Of a stretch of DNA of 64,000 bases, positions 51,931-59,648 are shown in pieces. The stretch is from Polynucleobacter bastaniensis (lineage in GTDB: Bacteria; Pseudomonadota; Gammaproteobacteria; Burkholderiales; Burkholderiaceae). Position numbers and translations under genes: made by a program. Below the pieces are notes generated by a model, which did not search any database, was not told the DNA's origin, and saw only the letters and a list, made by a program, of their open reading frames with translations. How positions within the stretch are numbered: position 1 is the stretch's first letter; each line of letters opens with the position of its first letter. The stretch covers positions 296,087 to 360,086 of the forward strand of contig NZ_JACVOU010000003.1 of the NCBI RefSeq assembly GCF_018882205.1, in the 5' to 3' direction.

Positions 51931-52350
51931 ATGAAAATTGATAAAAAGAGAATTCTCAAGCACCTTAGGCAAGAAGTCTTTTGTCACATCGGTAGCTCAA
52001 AAACCCATGGGGTCGGCGTCTTTGCGCTCCGTAGTATTCCCAAAGGCATCAACCCACTAGTGAGTTGGCTGGGTAATGCTGAAATTTCCTTCACTAAAAA
52101 AGAGCTCGCAAACATTCCGCCTGAAGTTAAAAAACAAATCCACCTCTTTTGTTATTACGATGACAAGAAGACCCTCATTCCTAAAATTGGTATGAACGCC
52201 ATGACTTTAGGGATTTATCTGAATCACTCTAAAAAGCCCAATATTGAACTGAAGAAATCAGGTCAATTTAAGAGCCTGCGAGCGATTAAAAAAGGGGAAG
52301 AGTTACTCATGGACTACGACAAGGCCTTTGGCGAGAAGCACACCTTCTAA
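51931..52350 (+). CDS. SET domain-containing protein
   Basis: 139 aa, a minimal SET domain. THGVGVFALRSIPKG is the N-terminal SAM-binding segment, YLNHSKKPN (96-104) corresponds to the NHSxxPN motif, and RAIKKGEELLMDYD (117-130) carries the catalytic Tyr129. Pre- and post-SET cysteines are absent, as in other short bacterial versions. Protein lysine methyltransferase activity is expected; the target is unknown. The gene stands alone, with the acyltransferase-like gene convergent. Confidence 0.85.
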   Translation: MKIDKKRILKHLRQEVFCHIGSSKTHGVGVFALRSIPKGINPLVSWLGNAEISFTKKELANIPPEVKKQIHLFCYYDDKKTLIPKIGMNAMTLGIYLNHSKKPNIELKKSGQFKSLRAIKKGEELLMDYDKAFGEKHTF

Positions 52351-52377
52351 ATAGTGCCCGATTAAAGAAATTGGCGA

Positions 52378-53322
52378 TTAAAACAAGGCAGTCCCGGTTT
52401 GAGATGCCTTTTGGGGGTCACGGTAGAGTTGATTAATCTGCTCTTTTTCAAAATCCACATTAATCGGTGAGGTGGGATCGACCACAATCGGGTGATTGGG
52501 ATCAGAGACTACTAAGGCAAAGATAGGCTCATAGTCCGTTACAAATAATCCCTTGTAGCCATACTCATCTACTGGCCCTAAATTGTAAAACTGCAAATTG
52601 TTTTGCTGCGCCCAGCGCGTCGCCAATAGACAGGCATAGATTCCTGGCGAGCGATTTTTGTAGTCGCGATTCCATTGGCAAAAGCTGCCATAGAGTTGAT
52701 TTTCTTTGCGCAAAATAATCGATACGTCCGATAAGACCACATCCCCATTAGCAGCGAACACCTGAATGATAAGTACGGGTAAATTGCGTACATAATCGAC
52801 AAAACCCTCTACTTCTGCTTGCGCAATCCAGTAGCTCTCAAAATGGGTACCGCCAATCTCATAGAGGTACTGCGCAGTAATCTCTTTGCCATCGACCACT
52901 TTTTGAATCACCGTAAAGTGGCGAAATTGCTTATCCAATTCTTTAAATTTACGAATGCGGTACTCGTCTGCCCAAAACTGGGGTGAAGTAGCATGCACTA
53001 AGCCATAGCGGTCTTTAATCGGCACGCCAAATTGGCTCTTGGGGGGCACAGCGTAAACCACAAAGGGTTTAGGGGCCATCTCAATCATGGCTGGCGTTAC
53101 TTCAATGTAAGGACACAGTGCATCCCAGCGCGTGGTGTAGTACTGGGTCTCTTCATGCTCGCTTAAGACCCATAAATTATCTTTAGTCCAACTTTGGTAT
53201 GCCACTTCATGGACTGTATTGTCAAGATGCGCTATTGGTGCTAACTCTGACAGCTCAGTGAGCGGCTCAATTGGAGTCTGGACTAAAGCGTGCATAGCAA
53301 GATTTCCGAAGTAAGAAGTCAA
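52378..53322 (-). CDS. GNAT-fold acyl/aminoacyltransferase-like protein (hypothetical)
   Basis: 314 aa, soluble. The C-terminal half (SPGIYACLLATRWAQQNN... FYNLGPVDEYGYKGLFVTDYEP) looks like the GNAT-type fold of arginyl/leucyl-tRNA-protein transferases, where the transferase core ends with a Tyr/Lys-Gly segment. The N-terminal half is unlike any family I recognise. Call the fold likely, the reaction unknown. Upstream lies the YkgJ-type gene, 17 bp away, probably co-transcribed. Confidence 0.5.
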   Translation of the reverse strand: MTSYFGNLAMHALVQTPIEPLTELSELAPIAHLDNTVHEVAYQSWTKDNLWVLSEHEETQYYTTRWDALCPYIEVTPAMIEMAPKPFVVYAVPPKSQFGVPIKDRYGLVHATSPQFWADEYRIRKFKELDKQFRHFTVIQKVVDGKEITAQYLYEIGGTHFESYWIAQAEVEGFVDYVRNLPVLIIQVFAANGDVVLSDVSIILRKENQLYGSFCQWNRDYKNRSPGIYACLLATRWAQQNNLQFYNLGPVDEYGYKGLFVTDYEPIFALVVSDPNHPIVVDPTSPINVDFEKEQINQLYRDPQKASQTGTALF

Positions 53323-53339
53323 TATTGAATAAGGCAGGG

Positions 53340-53849
53340 TTATGAGCGCACAGCATTTTTGTCAGCAGCTCTTTTGGAGTGCGTAGCGCGCTTAGTAGAA
53401 ATATTGGGAATATTGGGAATATTGGGAATATTGGCAAGGGGCAACTTTTTAGTCTCAAAATATTGCTCATCAATTCCAAAATTGCGCACTAAAAAGTCTT
53501 CATCTTTTTGCGAGAGTACAGCAATCTCTTTTTGGATGAAAGCGAGGTGTTCATTGGCCTGCGAGCCCGCTATCTTGAGCTGGCCGATGTATTTTGGCAT
53601 CACCGGGCACTCGGTATCGTATAAAAATTCTTGGGTAGCAGGCTTATAGACTAGAGGATACATCTTGCAGCTAAACGGCTTTGCTTTGCCTAAAGTGCAA
53701 CCCTGTTTACCTAAATATTGACAATGCCTCTCAATACAAATGGAGCGATAGGTTTTGGTTTCTTTAGCAGTGAGGGTAATTTCAAGAGGTGCATAACCCG
53801 GATCAACGTTGCAACAGCGTTTACATTCCGAACAGTGCTCAAAGGGCAT
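53340..53849 (-). CDS. YkgJ family cysteine cluster protein
   Basis: 169 aa. The CxxCxxCC cluster (Cys6, Cys9, Cys12, Cys13) with further cysteines at about 38, 43, 51, 61 and 79 fits the zinc/iron-chelating YkgJ/UPF0153 family. The C-terminal tail contains Ile-Pro-Asn repeats made by a 9-bp tandem repeat, then a basic end. Function unknown. Confidence 0.82.
   Translation of the reverse strand: MPFEHCSECKRCCNVDPGYAPLEITLTAKETKTYRSICIERHCQYLGKQGCTLGKAKPFSCKMYPLVYKPATQEFLYDTECPVMPKYIGQLKIAGSQANEHLAFIQKEIAVLSQKDEDFLVRNFGIDEQYFETKKLPLANIPNIPNIPNISTKRATHSKRAADKNAVRS
53401..53434. repeat. 9-bp tandem repeat in the YkgJ-type gene
   Basis: 3.8 copies of ATATTGGGA, coding NIP repeats on the minus strand. 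In frame, so copy change would only alter the tail length. Confidence 0.85.
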
Positions 53850-54007
53850 AAGTTATGCAGATAAAATTTCTATCTGCGTATTCTTATCAAATATTCTAAA
53901 TATGTCAAATTTATTATCGGGTTGATTGGCCTGTTTGCTCTCTCTTTTTTTCTTCGTGTGCACAGCACACAATAGTGCATCTGATGAGTGCATCTCAGTT
54001 CAAGCTC
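53850..54007. other. Intergenic stretch with small stem-loops
   Basis: Contains GCAGATA/TATCTGC (53858-53878, perfect 7 bp), GTGTGC/GCACAC (53956-53970) and two direct copies of GTGCATCT. No open frame. The stems may end or regulate the minus-strand genes on either side. Confidence 0.4.
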
Positions 54008-54406
54008 TTAAGACTCTATTTTGATTTTCTTAAACTTATCTAAAAGTGCCAAGCTAGCTAAGATTTGATTGGCCATATCGGCATCAATCTCCCCTTTAGC
54101 TAGTGCATAGAGTACTTGGTCAGCGTGCTCAGCTTCTGGGGCATCTAATAAAGCCTTAAAGATTTCTTTTTGAGTCATGCCTAAATGAATCTGCAATGGC
54201 GCTAGATTGATTTGCACAGCACCGCCCTTAATGCCAAAGCGCACTTGGGCCATCTCAATGAGTTCACTACGCTGTTTTTCCTGGAGCTGAGCTAGCGTGG
54301 GTAATGGAGAATTTGCGCCTGATGGGCTCGGTGAGGGATCAGCAGAAGCTACAGCAGAGCCTTTGCCACGTTTTTTATATACCAAATCGTCCATGAAATC
54401 ATCCAT
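54008..54406 (-). CDS. Hypothetical protein (132 aa)
   Basis: Soluble protein with an acidic start (MDDFMDDLVYKKRGKG), a Ser/Pro/Ala linker and a helical C-terminal half. I do not recognise it. GAGGAG lies 6 nt before the ATG, so it is likely translated. Neighbour of the 322-aa unknown gene, separated by that gene's terminator. Confidence 0.6.
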   Translation of the reverse strand: MDDFMDDLVYKKRGKGSAVASADPSPSPSGANSPLPTLAQLQEKQRSELIEMAQVRFGIKGGAVQINLAPLQIHLGMTQKEIFKALLDAPEAEHADQVLYALAKGEIDADMANQILASLALLDKFKKIKIES

Positions 54407-54498
54407 GAAAGTCTCCTCAGTCCTTGATGAATACTGCGATATTCTTCAATAGATATTAACGCGTCATTCATCGCAATGTGTATCGGGCAAAAAATCCA

Positions 54499-54540
54499 CC
54501 ACCAGCGCCGCCAATTGATCCTTATTGGGCGCTGGTGGAG
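54499..54540 (-). terminator. Strong terminator hairpin after the 322-aa gene
   Basis: CCACCAGCGCC (54499-54509) is fully complementary to GGCGCTGGTGG (54528-54538), with an inner CCAAT/ATTGG extension. On the minus strand it is followed by TGGATTTTTT. It lies about 90 bp beyond the stop of the 322-aa gene. Confidence 0.75.
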
Positions 54541-54630
54541 CTAAAAATGATCTAGATTGTTAAAGAGCAAAAATGTTAAGTACTTGTTTTTATGGAATAA
54601 AAACCATTTCGTTTCGCAAAAAAATGCTTT

Positions 54631-55599
54631 TTAATCTTTTCGAAAATCAATCTCCTTGGGTGGTCTAAAACCATGCATCGGCAACTCTTTTGGCGCAGCT
54701 GCCCACAAGGTATATTGCGTCTTGCGCAATTGCATCAATTTATCGAGCATGGCATTAGCGTGTTTGCGCTCAGCCATGAGCCCTGCATCATCGCGCTCTA
54801 ATCTCTTTAACTCATGATGCTGAGCAAAGTACCAAGACTCCATATACAAACGAATCTGCGGCTTGTACTCATTAAAGTTTGCTAAGTAAAAGAGCTCCTT
54901 ACTTACGACCTCCAAATACTCCCGGACTTTTTCTGGACGCTGTTGCCAGGCCAGATCGAGATCCTTTTGATTGGGGGTAAAGAGTGGTCTTAATGAACCT
55001 AACCGATTGATATGCATACCTAAGGCATTAAATAAATCCGGAAAGTTACGCCACACCAAATTGAAGTTGGTGATACCTTGAGCCCCTTCCATCAAACGCT
55101 CATATTGTTCATAGGCAGCGTTAGCTAGGCTTTCTTGTGAACGGGCAATCTTCGTTTTGAGATTGAGCAAGTAGTCAGGAGCAGCGGCGCAGTACTCGGG
55201 TGATAAACCCAGCATATTAGCCATCATTGGCGGCGTTAACTTATCAAGAATTTTCTCGCGCTCATAGGCCGTGCGATTTTCCTGGCGTTGCAAGCGCCAG
55301 AGTGCATGACTATATTCATCCACGATTTGCTGCTCAACGTAATCATTCGGAAGTAAGGCTGCGCGTATCTCGCGCAGATGACTCTTAAAAGCTGCTTCAT
55401 CTTCAAACGGCAATAAAGTGCTCTTAGCGTAACGCCCATGCTTTAGAGAGTTCCATTTTGAGCGCCACTTGCCTCGCTCCGTCTTTGGGCCTGTTTGGCC
55501 ATGAGCTCGAGTAGGCTCACAGGCCTGTACTAAACCACCTACCTCTACCACTTCTTCTTTATTTACTTCTGTAACAACATCTTTAATATCTGTGGGCAT
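54631..55599 (-). CDS. Hypothetical protein with GPKTERGK...NSLKHGRYAK motif (322 aa)
   Basis: Mostly helical soluble protein. The N-terminal basic motif GPKTERGKWRSKWNSLKHGRYAK occurs in a widespread family of uncharacterised proteins often near mobile elements; it resembles a DNA/RNA-binding hook. AAGGA precedes the ATG. Its 5' leader is a 400-nt tract carrying the hairpin array, and a strong terminator follows, so it is a self-contained unit. Function unknown. Confidence 0.6.
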   Translation of the reverse strand: MPTDIKDVVTEVNKEEVVEVGGLVQACEPTRAHGQTGPKTERGKWRSKWNSLKHGRYAKSTLLPFEDEAAFKSHLREIRAALLPNDYVEQQIVDEYSHALWRLQRQENRTAYEREKILDKLTPPMMANMLGLSPEYCAAAPDYLLNLKTKIARSQESLANAAYEQYERLMEGAQGITNFNLVWRNFPDLFNALGMHINRLGSLRPLFTPNQKDLDLAWQQRPEKVREYLEVVSKELFYLANFNEYKPQIRLYMESWYFAQHHELKRLERDDAGLMAERKHANAMLDKLMQLRKTQYTLWAAAPKELPMHGFRPPKEIDFRKD

Positions 55600-55701
55600 G
55601 GCTATTCCTTATTCATTCAATTCAATGTGTTGCGAACGAGCGCCAACCCACAGGATTACCCAAAAGGAAAGGCGCACAAACGCGCTAAAAAAACAAGTTG
55701 T

Positions 55702-55922
55702 TTGTGGGTTTTGACCACAAGCGCGACGGAGTTTGGACGTCGGTAAAACGTGCTATTGGTTTGGTGACCTATCTGGCTTTTTGAAATTAGCAATGCGACG
55801 GTATTTGGTCCGTCATCACCAACTAAACGGTCTTTGGTCCGTTTAGGAATTACGACTAAATTGTGTTTTGCAAAACTGTGGGTTGATTTGTCGGGTTTGA
55901 CGACTGCAGGGTTTGGGCTGCA
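55702..55922. repeat. Array of small hairpins with variable stems and a TTTGG/TTTGA loop
   Basis: Six perfect stem-loops: TTGTGG/CCACAA (55702-55720, loop GTTTTGA); CGACG/CGTCG (55724-55742, loop GAGTTTGGA); GACGG/CCGTC (55797-55814, loop TATTTGGT); CTAAACGG/CCGTTTAG (55823-55846, loop TCTTTGGT); GTCG/CGAC (55890-55904, loop GGTTTGA); TGCAG/CTGCA (55905-55922, loop GGTTTGGG). Stems differ but stay paired, while loops share TTTGR. A weaker member, GGT-TTGGTG-ACC, is at 55758-55769 and a degenerate one at 55942-55954. Confidence 0.7.
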
Positions 55923-56003
55923 TCTACTTCACAGGCCATAAGGGTTTTTGATCCGCTCATGTAATTAACGATAATTTTTTGGAGTTACTGTTAACTTAAA
56001 TAT

Positions 56004-56033
56004 ACTTTAGCAGAAAAATTATTTATTTGTCAG
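56004..56033 (-). promoter_or_regulatory. Candidate promoter reading into the hairpin array
   Basis: On the minus strand CTGACA (56028-56033) and TAAAGT (56004-56009) are 18 bp apart, with TGC before the -10 (extended -10). The -35 lies in one arm of the inverted repeat. The transcript would cross the hairpin array before the 322-aa gene. Confidence 0.4.
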
Positions 56034-56059
56034 AAAAAAGTGAACTATTTTTTCTGACA
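56028..56059. repeat. 12-bp perfect inverted repeat, operator-like
   Basis: TGTCAGAAAAAA and TTTTTTCTGACA with an 8-bp spacer; a third partial copy CAGAAAAA is at 56011-56018. It overlaps the predicted -35 box of the leader promoter. Confidence 0.6.
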
Positions 56060-56065
56060 TGAGCG

Positions 56066-56112
56066 CAAAAAAAGTCATCAGGTGAATTGCACTGCAACAT
56101 ACCTGATGACTT
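56066..56112 (-). terminator. Intrinsic terminator of the VWA gene
   Basis: AAGTCATCAGGT and ACCTGATGACTT form a perfect 12-bp stem; on the minus strand it is followed directly by seven T. It starts 9 bp after the VWA stop codon. Confidence 0.85.
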
Positions 56113-56120
56113 ATTAAAAT

Positions 56121-57479
56121 CTACTTTTGCACATCACCTTGTGAATCCGTATTGCGCCCTTGAGATACCTTTTTTCTTAAGAACGCTGGCTTTATAGCCT
56201 CCTCTGACATGCAGAACATGATGGAATCATCTAAACTTGCTGCCCGGTTTTTAAGCTTATCTGATGAATACATTAGCTCTTTTTCCATGGTCTCGTGATC
56301 GCGGCGCGCGAGTAACTTACGAAGGTACTGCACGGTTTCCATCAGCCACGGGTTATGTTGTGAGCGCTCTTCTAACTGGCTAATTAAGCGCTCTACCCCA
56401 TCCCAATTGCGACGCTGTACGTGGCCTCTAGCCTCACGCTGAATATCGGCAGCCTCAACCTCATTAAAACGGCGCGCAACCAATTCATCGACTTGAGCTA
56501 AGCGGTAATCAGGAAGTTCTACCACTGGCAGTTGTGGCAGGGCGACAGTAAATTCGTGCTGAGTGCCAGTTTTGTCTTTAGCTAAGATTGTGCAACGTAG
56601 AACGGAGCCATTGTCCTGCAAGTGTATGACTTCAGACATCGATAAGGAAATGGCCATCCACACTTCAGAGCCGGCAGCAATCGATGGCAAGCAATATTGA
56701 CCTCCAGCATTTTTTACATAGTCATTGCGCACTTTGATTTGACCCATATGCGCCAAGAGCGGGGTTTGTAAATGTACTCGAACGTCTTGCCAAACTAAAT
56801 TGGTTAAAAAGCCCATCTCTGCATCAAAGGATTCAGCTAGGTCTTGAGCCCGTTGACCATACCAACTGTTACCTTGCCCTGCAGTGGCAATGGCAGTCAT
56901 GAGCTCTTCATTAAATCCAAGACCAATACCAACCGTTGATGTGGTGACACCAGCACTTGCTAAATCGCGCACATGCTTGCAAATCGCTTCTACCGAGGTA
57001 ATGCCTTCATTGGCCTGGCCATCCGATAGCAATATCACACGACTCATCACATGGCTATCGCGCGAGACTATCGGAGCTAGAGATTGCGCTCCAGAGAGCC
57101 AGCCGCCATGCAAATCAGTCATACCGCCTGGATGAACATCATCTAGGCGAATGGGTAATAAGGTTTTGGCGATGCGCGCTTTCATAGTCTCTAGCAACAC
57201 TTCAACAGTATCGTCATAGATCACTACTGAAACCTGATCATCATCTTGCAAGCGATTTAGTAAATCGATAGCGCAGCGCTTAGCTTCTTCCAACTTGCCA
57301 TCATTCATAGAGCCCGAGCGGTCAATCACAAGGGAAACAGCTAGAGGTGTTCTCGTACGCCCCACCTCTTGTTCATGCGCGCGCAAGCGCAATAGAACAT
57401 CTAAGCTCTCGCCTGAATTACTTGCTACGACCGCTTTGCGGGTATTGAGGACTACTTCTAACGCTTTGCCATTGACCAT
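56121..57479 (-). CDS. VWA domain-containing protein
   Basis: 452 aa. A von Willebrand A domain (about 43-230) with a full MIDAS: DRSGSM (Asp53, Ser55, Ser57), GGMTDLHGG and LSDGQANEG. A beta-rich segment follows, then a helical C-terminal region with VQRRNWDGVERLIS. No signal peptide or membrane anchor, so cytosolic, as for VWA proteins paired with chaperone ATPases; no such partner is adjacent. AGGAG precedes the ATG and its own terminator follows. Confidence 0.87.
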   Translation of the reverse strand: MVNGKALEVVLNTRKAVVASNSGESLDVLLRLRAHEQEVGRTRTPLAVSLVIDRSGSMNDGKLEEAKRCAIDLLNRLQDDDQVSVVIYDDTVEVLLETMKARIAKTLLPIRLDDVHPGGMTDLHGGWLSGAQSLAPIVSRDSHVMSRVILLSDGQANEGITSVEAICKHVRDLASAGVTTSTVGIGLGFNEELMTAIATAGQGNSWYGQRAQDLAESFDAEMGFLTNLVWQDVRVHLQTPLLAHMGQIKVRNDYVKNAGGQYCLPSIAAGSEVWMAISLSMSEVIHLQDNGSVLRCTILAKDKTGTQHEFTVALPQLPVVELPDYRLAQVDELVARRFNEVEAADIQREARGHVQRRNWDGVERLISQLEERSQHNPWLMETVQYLRKLLARRDHETMEKELMYSSDKLKNRAASLDDSIMFCMSEEAIKPAFLRKKVSQGRNTDSQGDVQK

Positions 57480-57561
57480 GACTCTTCTCCTAGGTTTGCC
57501 TTTATTTGCGAAAGTGGCAAAAGCAGGCGGTTATGCAACGTAAGGATGAGAGTACGGGGGG

Positions 57562-57584
57562 CTAAGCTCATAGATTGAGCTTAG
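57562..57584. repeat. 9-bp inverted repeat between VWA and XRE genes
   Basis: CTAAGCTCA and TGAGCTTAG around a 5-nt loop, without a T tract on either side. Could slow transcription from the XRE gene or be an operator for the VWA gene. Confidence 0.45.
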
Positions 57585-57605
57585 TGATACTACGAAAAAC
57601 TATTT

Positions 57606-57848
57606 TTAGGCTTTTTTAGACTTCCAGCGCACACCAGCGCCATCGTCTGGGGTGCCGATGAATTCGATACCGGCTTTTTCAACGGCATTCTTTACTGATG
57701 TCAGAGTTTTGACATTTCCCGCGGGTACTCCTTCGGAAGATTCAAGTCGAACCATGGTGGTAAAGCCTATACCAGCAGTCTTTGCCAATTCAGCCACTGT
57801 TAATCCCAGCAAAGCGCGGGCTGCTTTGATTTGACCACTTGTAATCAA
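57606..57848 (-). CDS. XRE-family helix-turn-helix transcriptional regulator
   Basis: 80 aa. HTH_3/Cro-C1 fold: QIKAARALLGLTVAELAKTAGIGFTTMVRLES (about 6-37), with a short C-terminal beta part. The start is TTG 57848; an in-frame stop lies just upstream, so no longer form exists. It faces the yqaJ-bet pair across a 71-bp gap with an operator-like inverted repeat, which suggests it represses them and itself. Confidence 0.85.
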   Translation of the reverse strand: MITSGQIKAARALLGLTVAELAKTAGIGFTTMVRLESSEGVPAGNVKTLTSVKNAVEKAGIEFIGTPDDGAGVRWKSKKA

Positions 57849-57867
57849 TCTAAAATTACCCTATAAT
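57839..57867 (+). promoter_or_regulatory. Promoter of the yqaJ-bet operon
   Basis: TTGTAA (57839-57844), 17-bp spacer, perfect TATAAT (57862-57867). The start would fall in or just before the inverted repeat at 57871. Confidence 0.65.
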
Positions 57868-57870
57868 GAT

Positions 57871-57900
57871 ATTAAATATTTCATTAACGTAATATTTAAT
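57871..57900. promoter_or_regulatory. Operator-like inverted repeat in the XRE/yqaJ intergenic region
   Basis: ATTAAATATT and AATATTTAAT are exact reverse complements, separated by 10 bp, so the half-sites face the same side of the helix two turns apart. It covers the predicted +1 of the yqaJ promoter. Probable binding site for the adjacent XRE protein. Confidence 0.6.
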
Positions 57901-57919
57901 ACTTAATTGGAGATAAAAA

Positions 57920-58858
57920 ATGCTTATGAATCAAGATTTTACACAGGATCGCGCGAAATACATAGGTGGTTCTGATATTGGCGCCATCTTAGGCCTCTCT
58001 AAGTTCCGCACCCCACTGGAAGTCTGGATGGAAAAGACTGGTAAAGAAGTTCGGCAACTCGACTCCCTGCCCCTGCGCTTTGGATCCTTTGCAGAAGAGT
58101 TTGTAGCATCCGAATACGCCCGAGCTTCCGGCTTTGAGCTTCTTCATGATGAGTCTATCTATATCCACCCTACTTACCCTATGATGAGTGCGCATGTAGA
58201 TCGATTTGTCTTAGGTAATGGACTAAGCAATCCTGCAACCCGCCTCTTGGAATGCAAGACAGCCAATCCATTTGCTAGAGGTGAATGGGGAGAGCCAGGT
58301 ACTGATCAAGTGCCTATGAGTTATTTGTGTCAATGCATTTGGTACATGGCCATTACGGGTATTGAGCAATGCGACTTAGCAGTGCTCTTTGGCAATAGCG
58401 ACTTTCGGATTTATGAAATAGAGCGTGATCTCGAGTTAGAAGCGCTTGTCATTAAAAAGGCACTGCACTTTTGGAATGGATATGTTCTCAAAAACACCCC
58501 ACCTCCAGCGCAAACAGAAGGCGACTATCAAGCACTCTTTAAAAAGAGTGATCCTTCAAAAACTATAGAGGCTAATCCAAAAACAGTTGAGCTCATTCGG
58601 CAGCTGCAATCATTGAGTAAGCAAGGCGATGATGTGGATGAAAAGATTACACAGCTCAAGCAGCACATCATGAATGAGATGAAAGAAGCCGAAGTGCTTC
58701 GCTACCAAGGCAACGTGATTGCGACCTGGAAAGCCCCAAAACCGAGCTTTCGCTTGGATAGTAAGCGTCTTGAGCTTGAGGAAAAAGAAGTGTTTGAGCG
58801 CTTTAAGATGCCGGCCCAAAACAGCAGGCGCCTAGTAATTAAAAGCTTGGATGATTAG
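57920..58858 (+). CDS. YqaJ-family viral recombinase (exonuclease)
   Basis: 312 aa. Lambda-exonuclease-type PD-(D/E)xK fold: IGGSDIGAILGLSKFRTPLEVW start, HVDRF (Asp94) and LLECKTA (Glu111, Lys113). Digests one DNA strand from double-strand ends to give 3' overhangs for the Bet annealase encoded next. A coiled C-terminal part (about 220-275) follows the core. GGAG precedes the ATG. Phage-derived by family. Confidence 0.9.
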   Translation: MLMNQDFTQDRAKYIGGSDIGAILGLSKFRTPLEVWMEKTGKEVRQLDSLPLRFGSFAEEFVASEYARASGFELLHDESIYIHPTYPMMSAHVDRFVLGNGLSNPATRLLECKTANPFARGEWGEPGTDQVPMSYLCQCIWYMAITGIEQCDLAVLFGNSDFRIYEIERDLELEALVIKKALHFWNGYVLKNTPPPAQTEGDYQALFKKSDPSKTIEANPKTVELIRQLQSLSKQGDDVDEKITQLKQHIMNEMKEAEVLRYQGNVIATWKAPKPSFRLDSKRLELEEKEVFERFKMPAQNSRRLVIKSLDD

Positions 58859-58878
58859 AAAGAATATAAGGAGAAAAC

Positions 58879-59625
58879 ATGGATATAAATAACGAAGTGA
58901 GCCTACTCAATATCAAAGAAGATTTATTGGATGATGAAGTGAGTAGTTTTAAGATTAATCTAAAGAGCGAGGGGGTCAATTCAGCAGCCCCCAATGGAAA
59001 AGCCAAACAAACTAAAAGTGTAAGAATTAAAGCTGAGGTGAGTACTTATGACAAGTTATTAGCATCGGCAATAAAGAAAATAGGGTGTACAACTGGTGAG
59101 CTAACTACCTGGCTTAATCAAACACCATATACACCAGAGGCAGCTCAGCTCAATGCATTGAGATTGATTGCTAAGCATGCGTTAGATCCGTTTGCCGATG
59201 AACTATCAATTCATCGATATGAGGATGGTCACTGGCAAGCGTTTATTACGATTGATGGCTGGTCAAGGCTAATTAATGGCCACCCTGCTTTTAGCGGTAT
59301 TAGTTTTACTGAGTCGACTGAACTTGTTAATGGGATACCTATCTGGATGGGATGTGCGATCTATCGGAATGATCGAGTAGTCCCAATTGAAGTGAAAGAG
59401 TACTTGAGTGAAATACAGACGGAGCATAGTATTTGGAAGGATATGCCAAGAAGGATGCTAAGGTATCGGGTGATTGTGCAGTGTGCAAGATTAGCATTTG
59501 GGGTTTCTGTACCAGAGTTAAAGAAGACCTTTAATAATTCACAAAAAATTAAATCTGAGAGCAAAATTACGGTAAGAGTGAGTTCAAGTCGAAAGAAAAT
59601 GCTGCTTGAACACCTGCAAAATTGA
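58879..59625 (+). CDS. bet: Phage recombination protein Bet (RecT/Red-beta family)
   Basis: 248 aa. Single-strand annealing protein; the family core is visible in LRLIAKHALDPFADELSIHRYEDGHWQAFITIDGWSRLINGHPAF shown here in parts: HALDPFADEL, ITIDGWSRL, and CARLAFG. An N-tail of about 60 charged residues precedes the core. Partner of the YqaJ exonuclease, 20 bp upstream; AAGGAG before the ATG. Together they form a Red-like recombination module. Confidence 0.9.
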   Translation: MDINNEVSLLNIKEDLLDDEVSSFKINLKSEGVNSAAPNGKAKQTKSVRIKAEVSTYDKLLASAIKKIGCTTGELTTWLNQTPYTPEAAQLNALRLIAKHALDPFADELSIHRYEDGHWQAFITIDGWSRLINGHPAFSGISFTESTELVNGIPIWMGCAIYRNDRVVPIEVKEYLSEIQTEHSIWKDMPRRMLRYRVIVQCARLAFGVSVPELKKTFNNSQKIKSESKITVRVSSSRKKMLLEHLQN

Positions 59626-59648
59626 TATATTCTTAAATATCTATGCCA

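Larger units (their letters stand above)
55600..56120. other. 520-bp gene-free tract: hairpin array, inverted repeat, promoter
   Basis: No credible open frame on either strand. From left to right it holds a GCGC/GCGC stem, the hairpin array (55702-55922), an AT-rich part with a candidate minus-strand promoter, a 12-bp inverted repeat (56028-56059), and the terminator of the VWA gene (56072-56112). Confidence 0.7.

Noticed and set aside
53401..53434. CRISPR-like array
   Set aside because: Units are 9 bp with no spacers and lie inside a gene in frame. No CRISPR array or cas gene was found in the window.
55702..55922. CRISPR or integron attC array
   Set aside because: Spacing is irregular, stems differ between units, there are no unique spacers of constant length and no integron integrase or attC core sites.
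57606..57848. Antitoxin of a toxin-antitoxin pair
   Set aside because: No small toxin-like gene adjoins the XRE gene; the facing genes are recombination enzymes, so a repressor role fits better.
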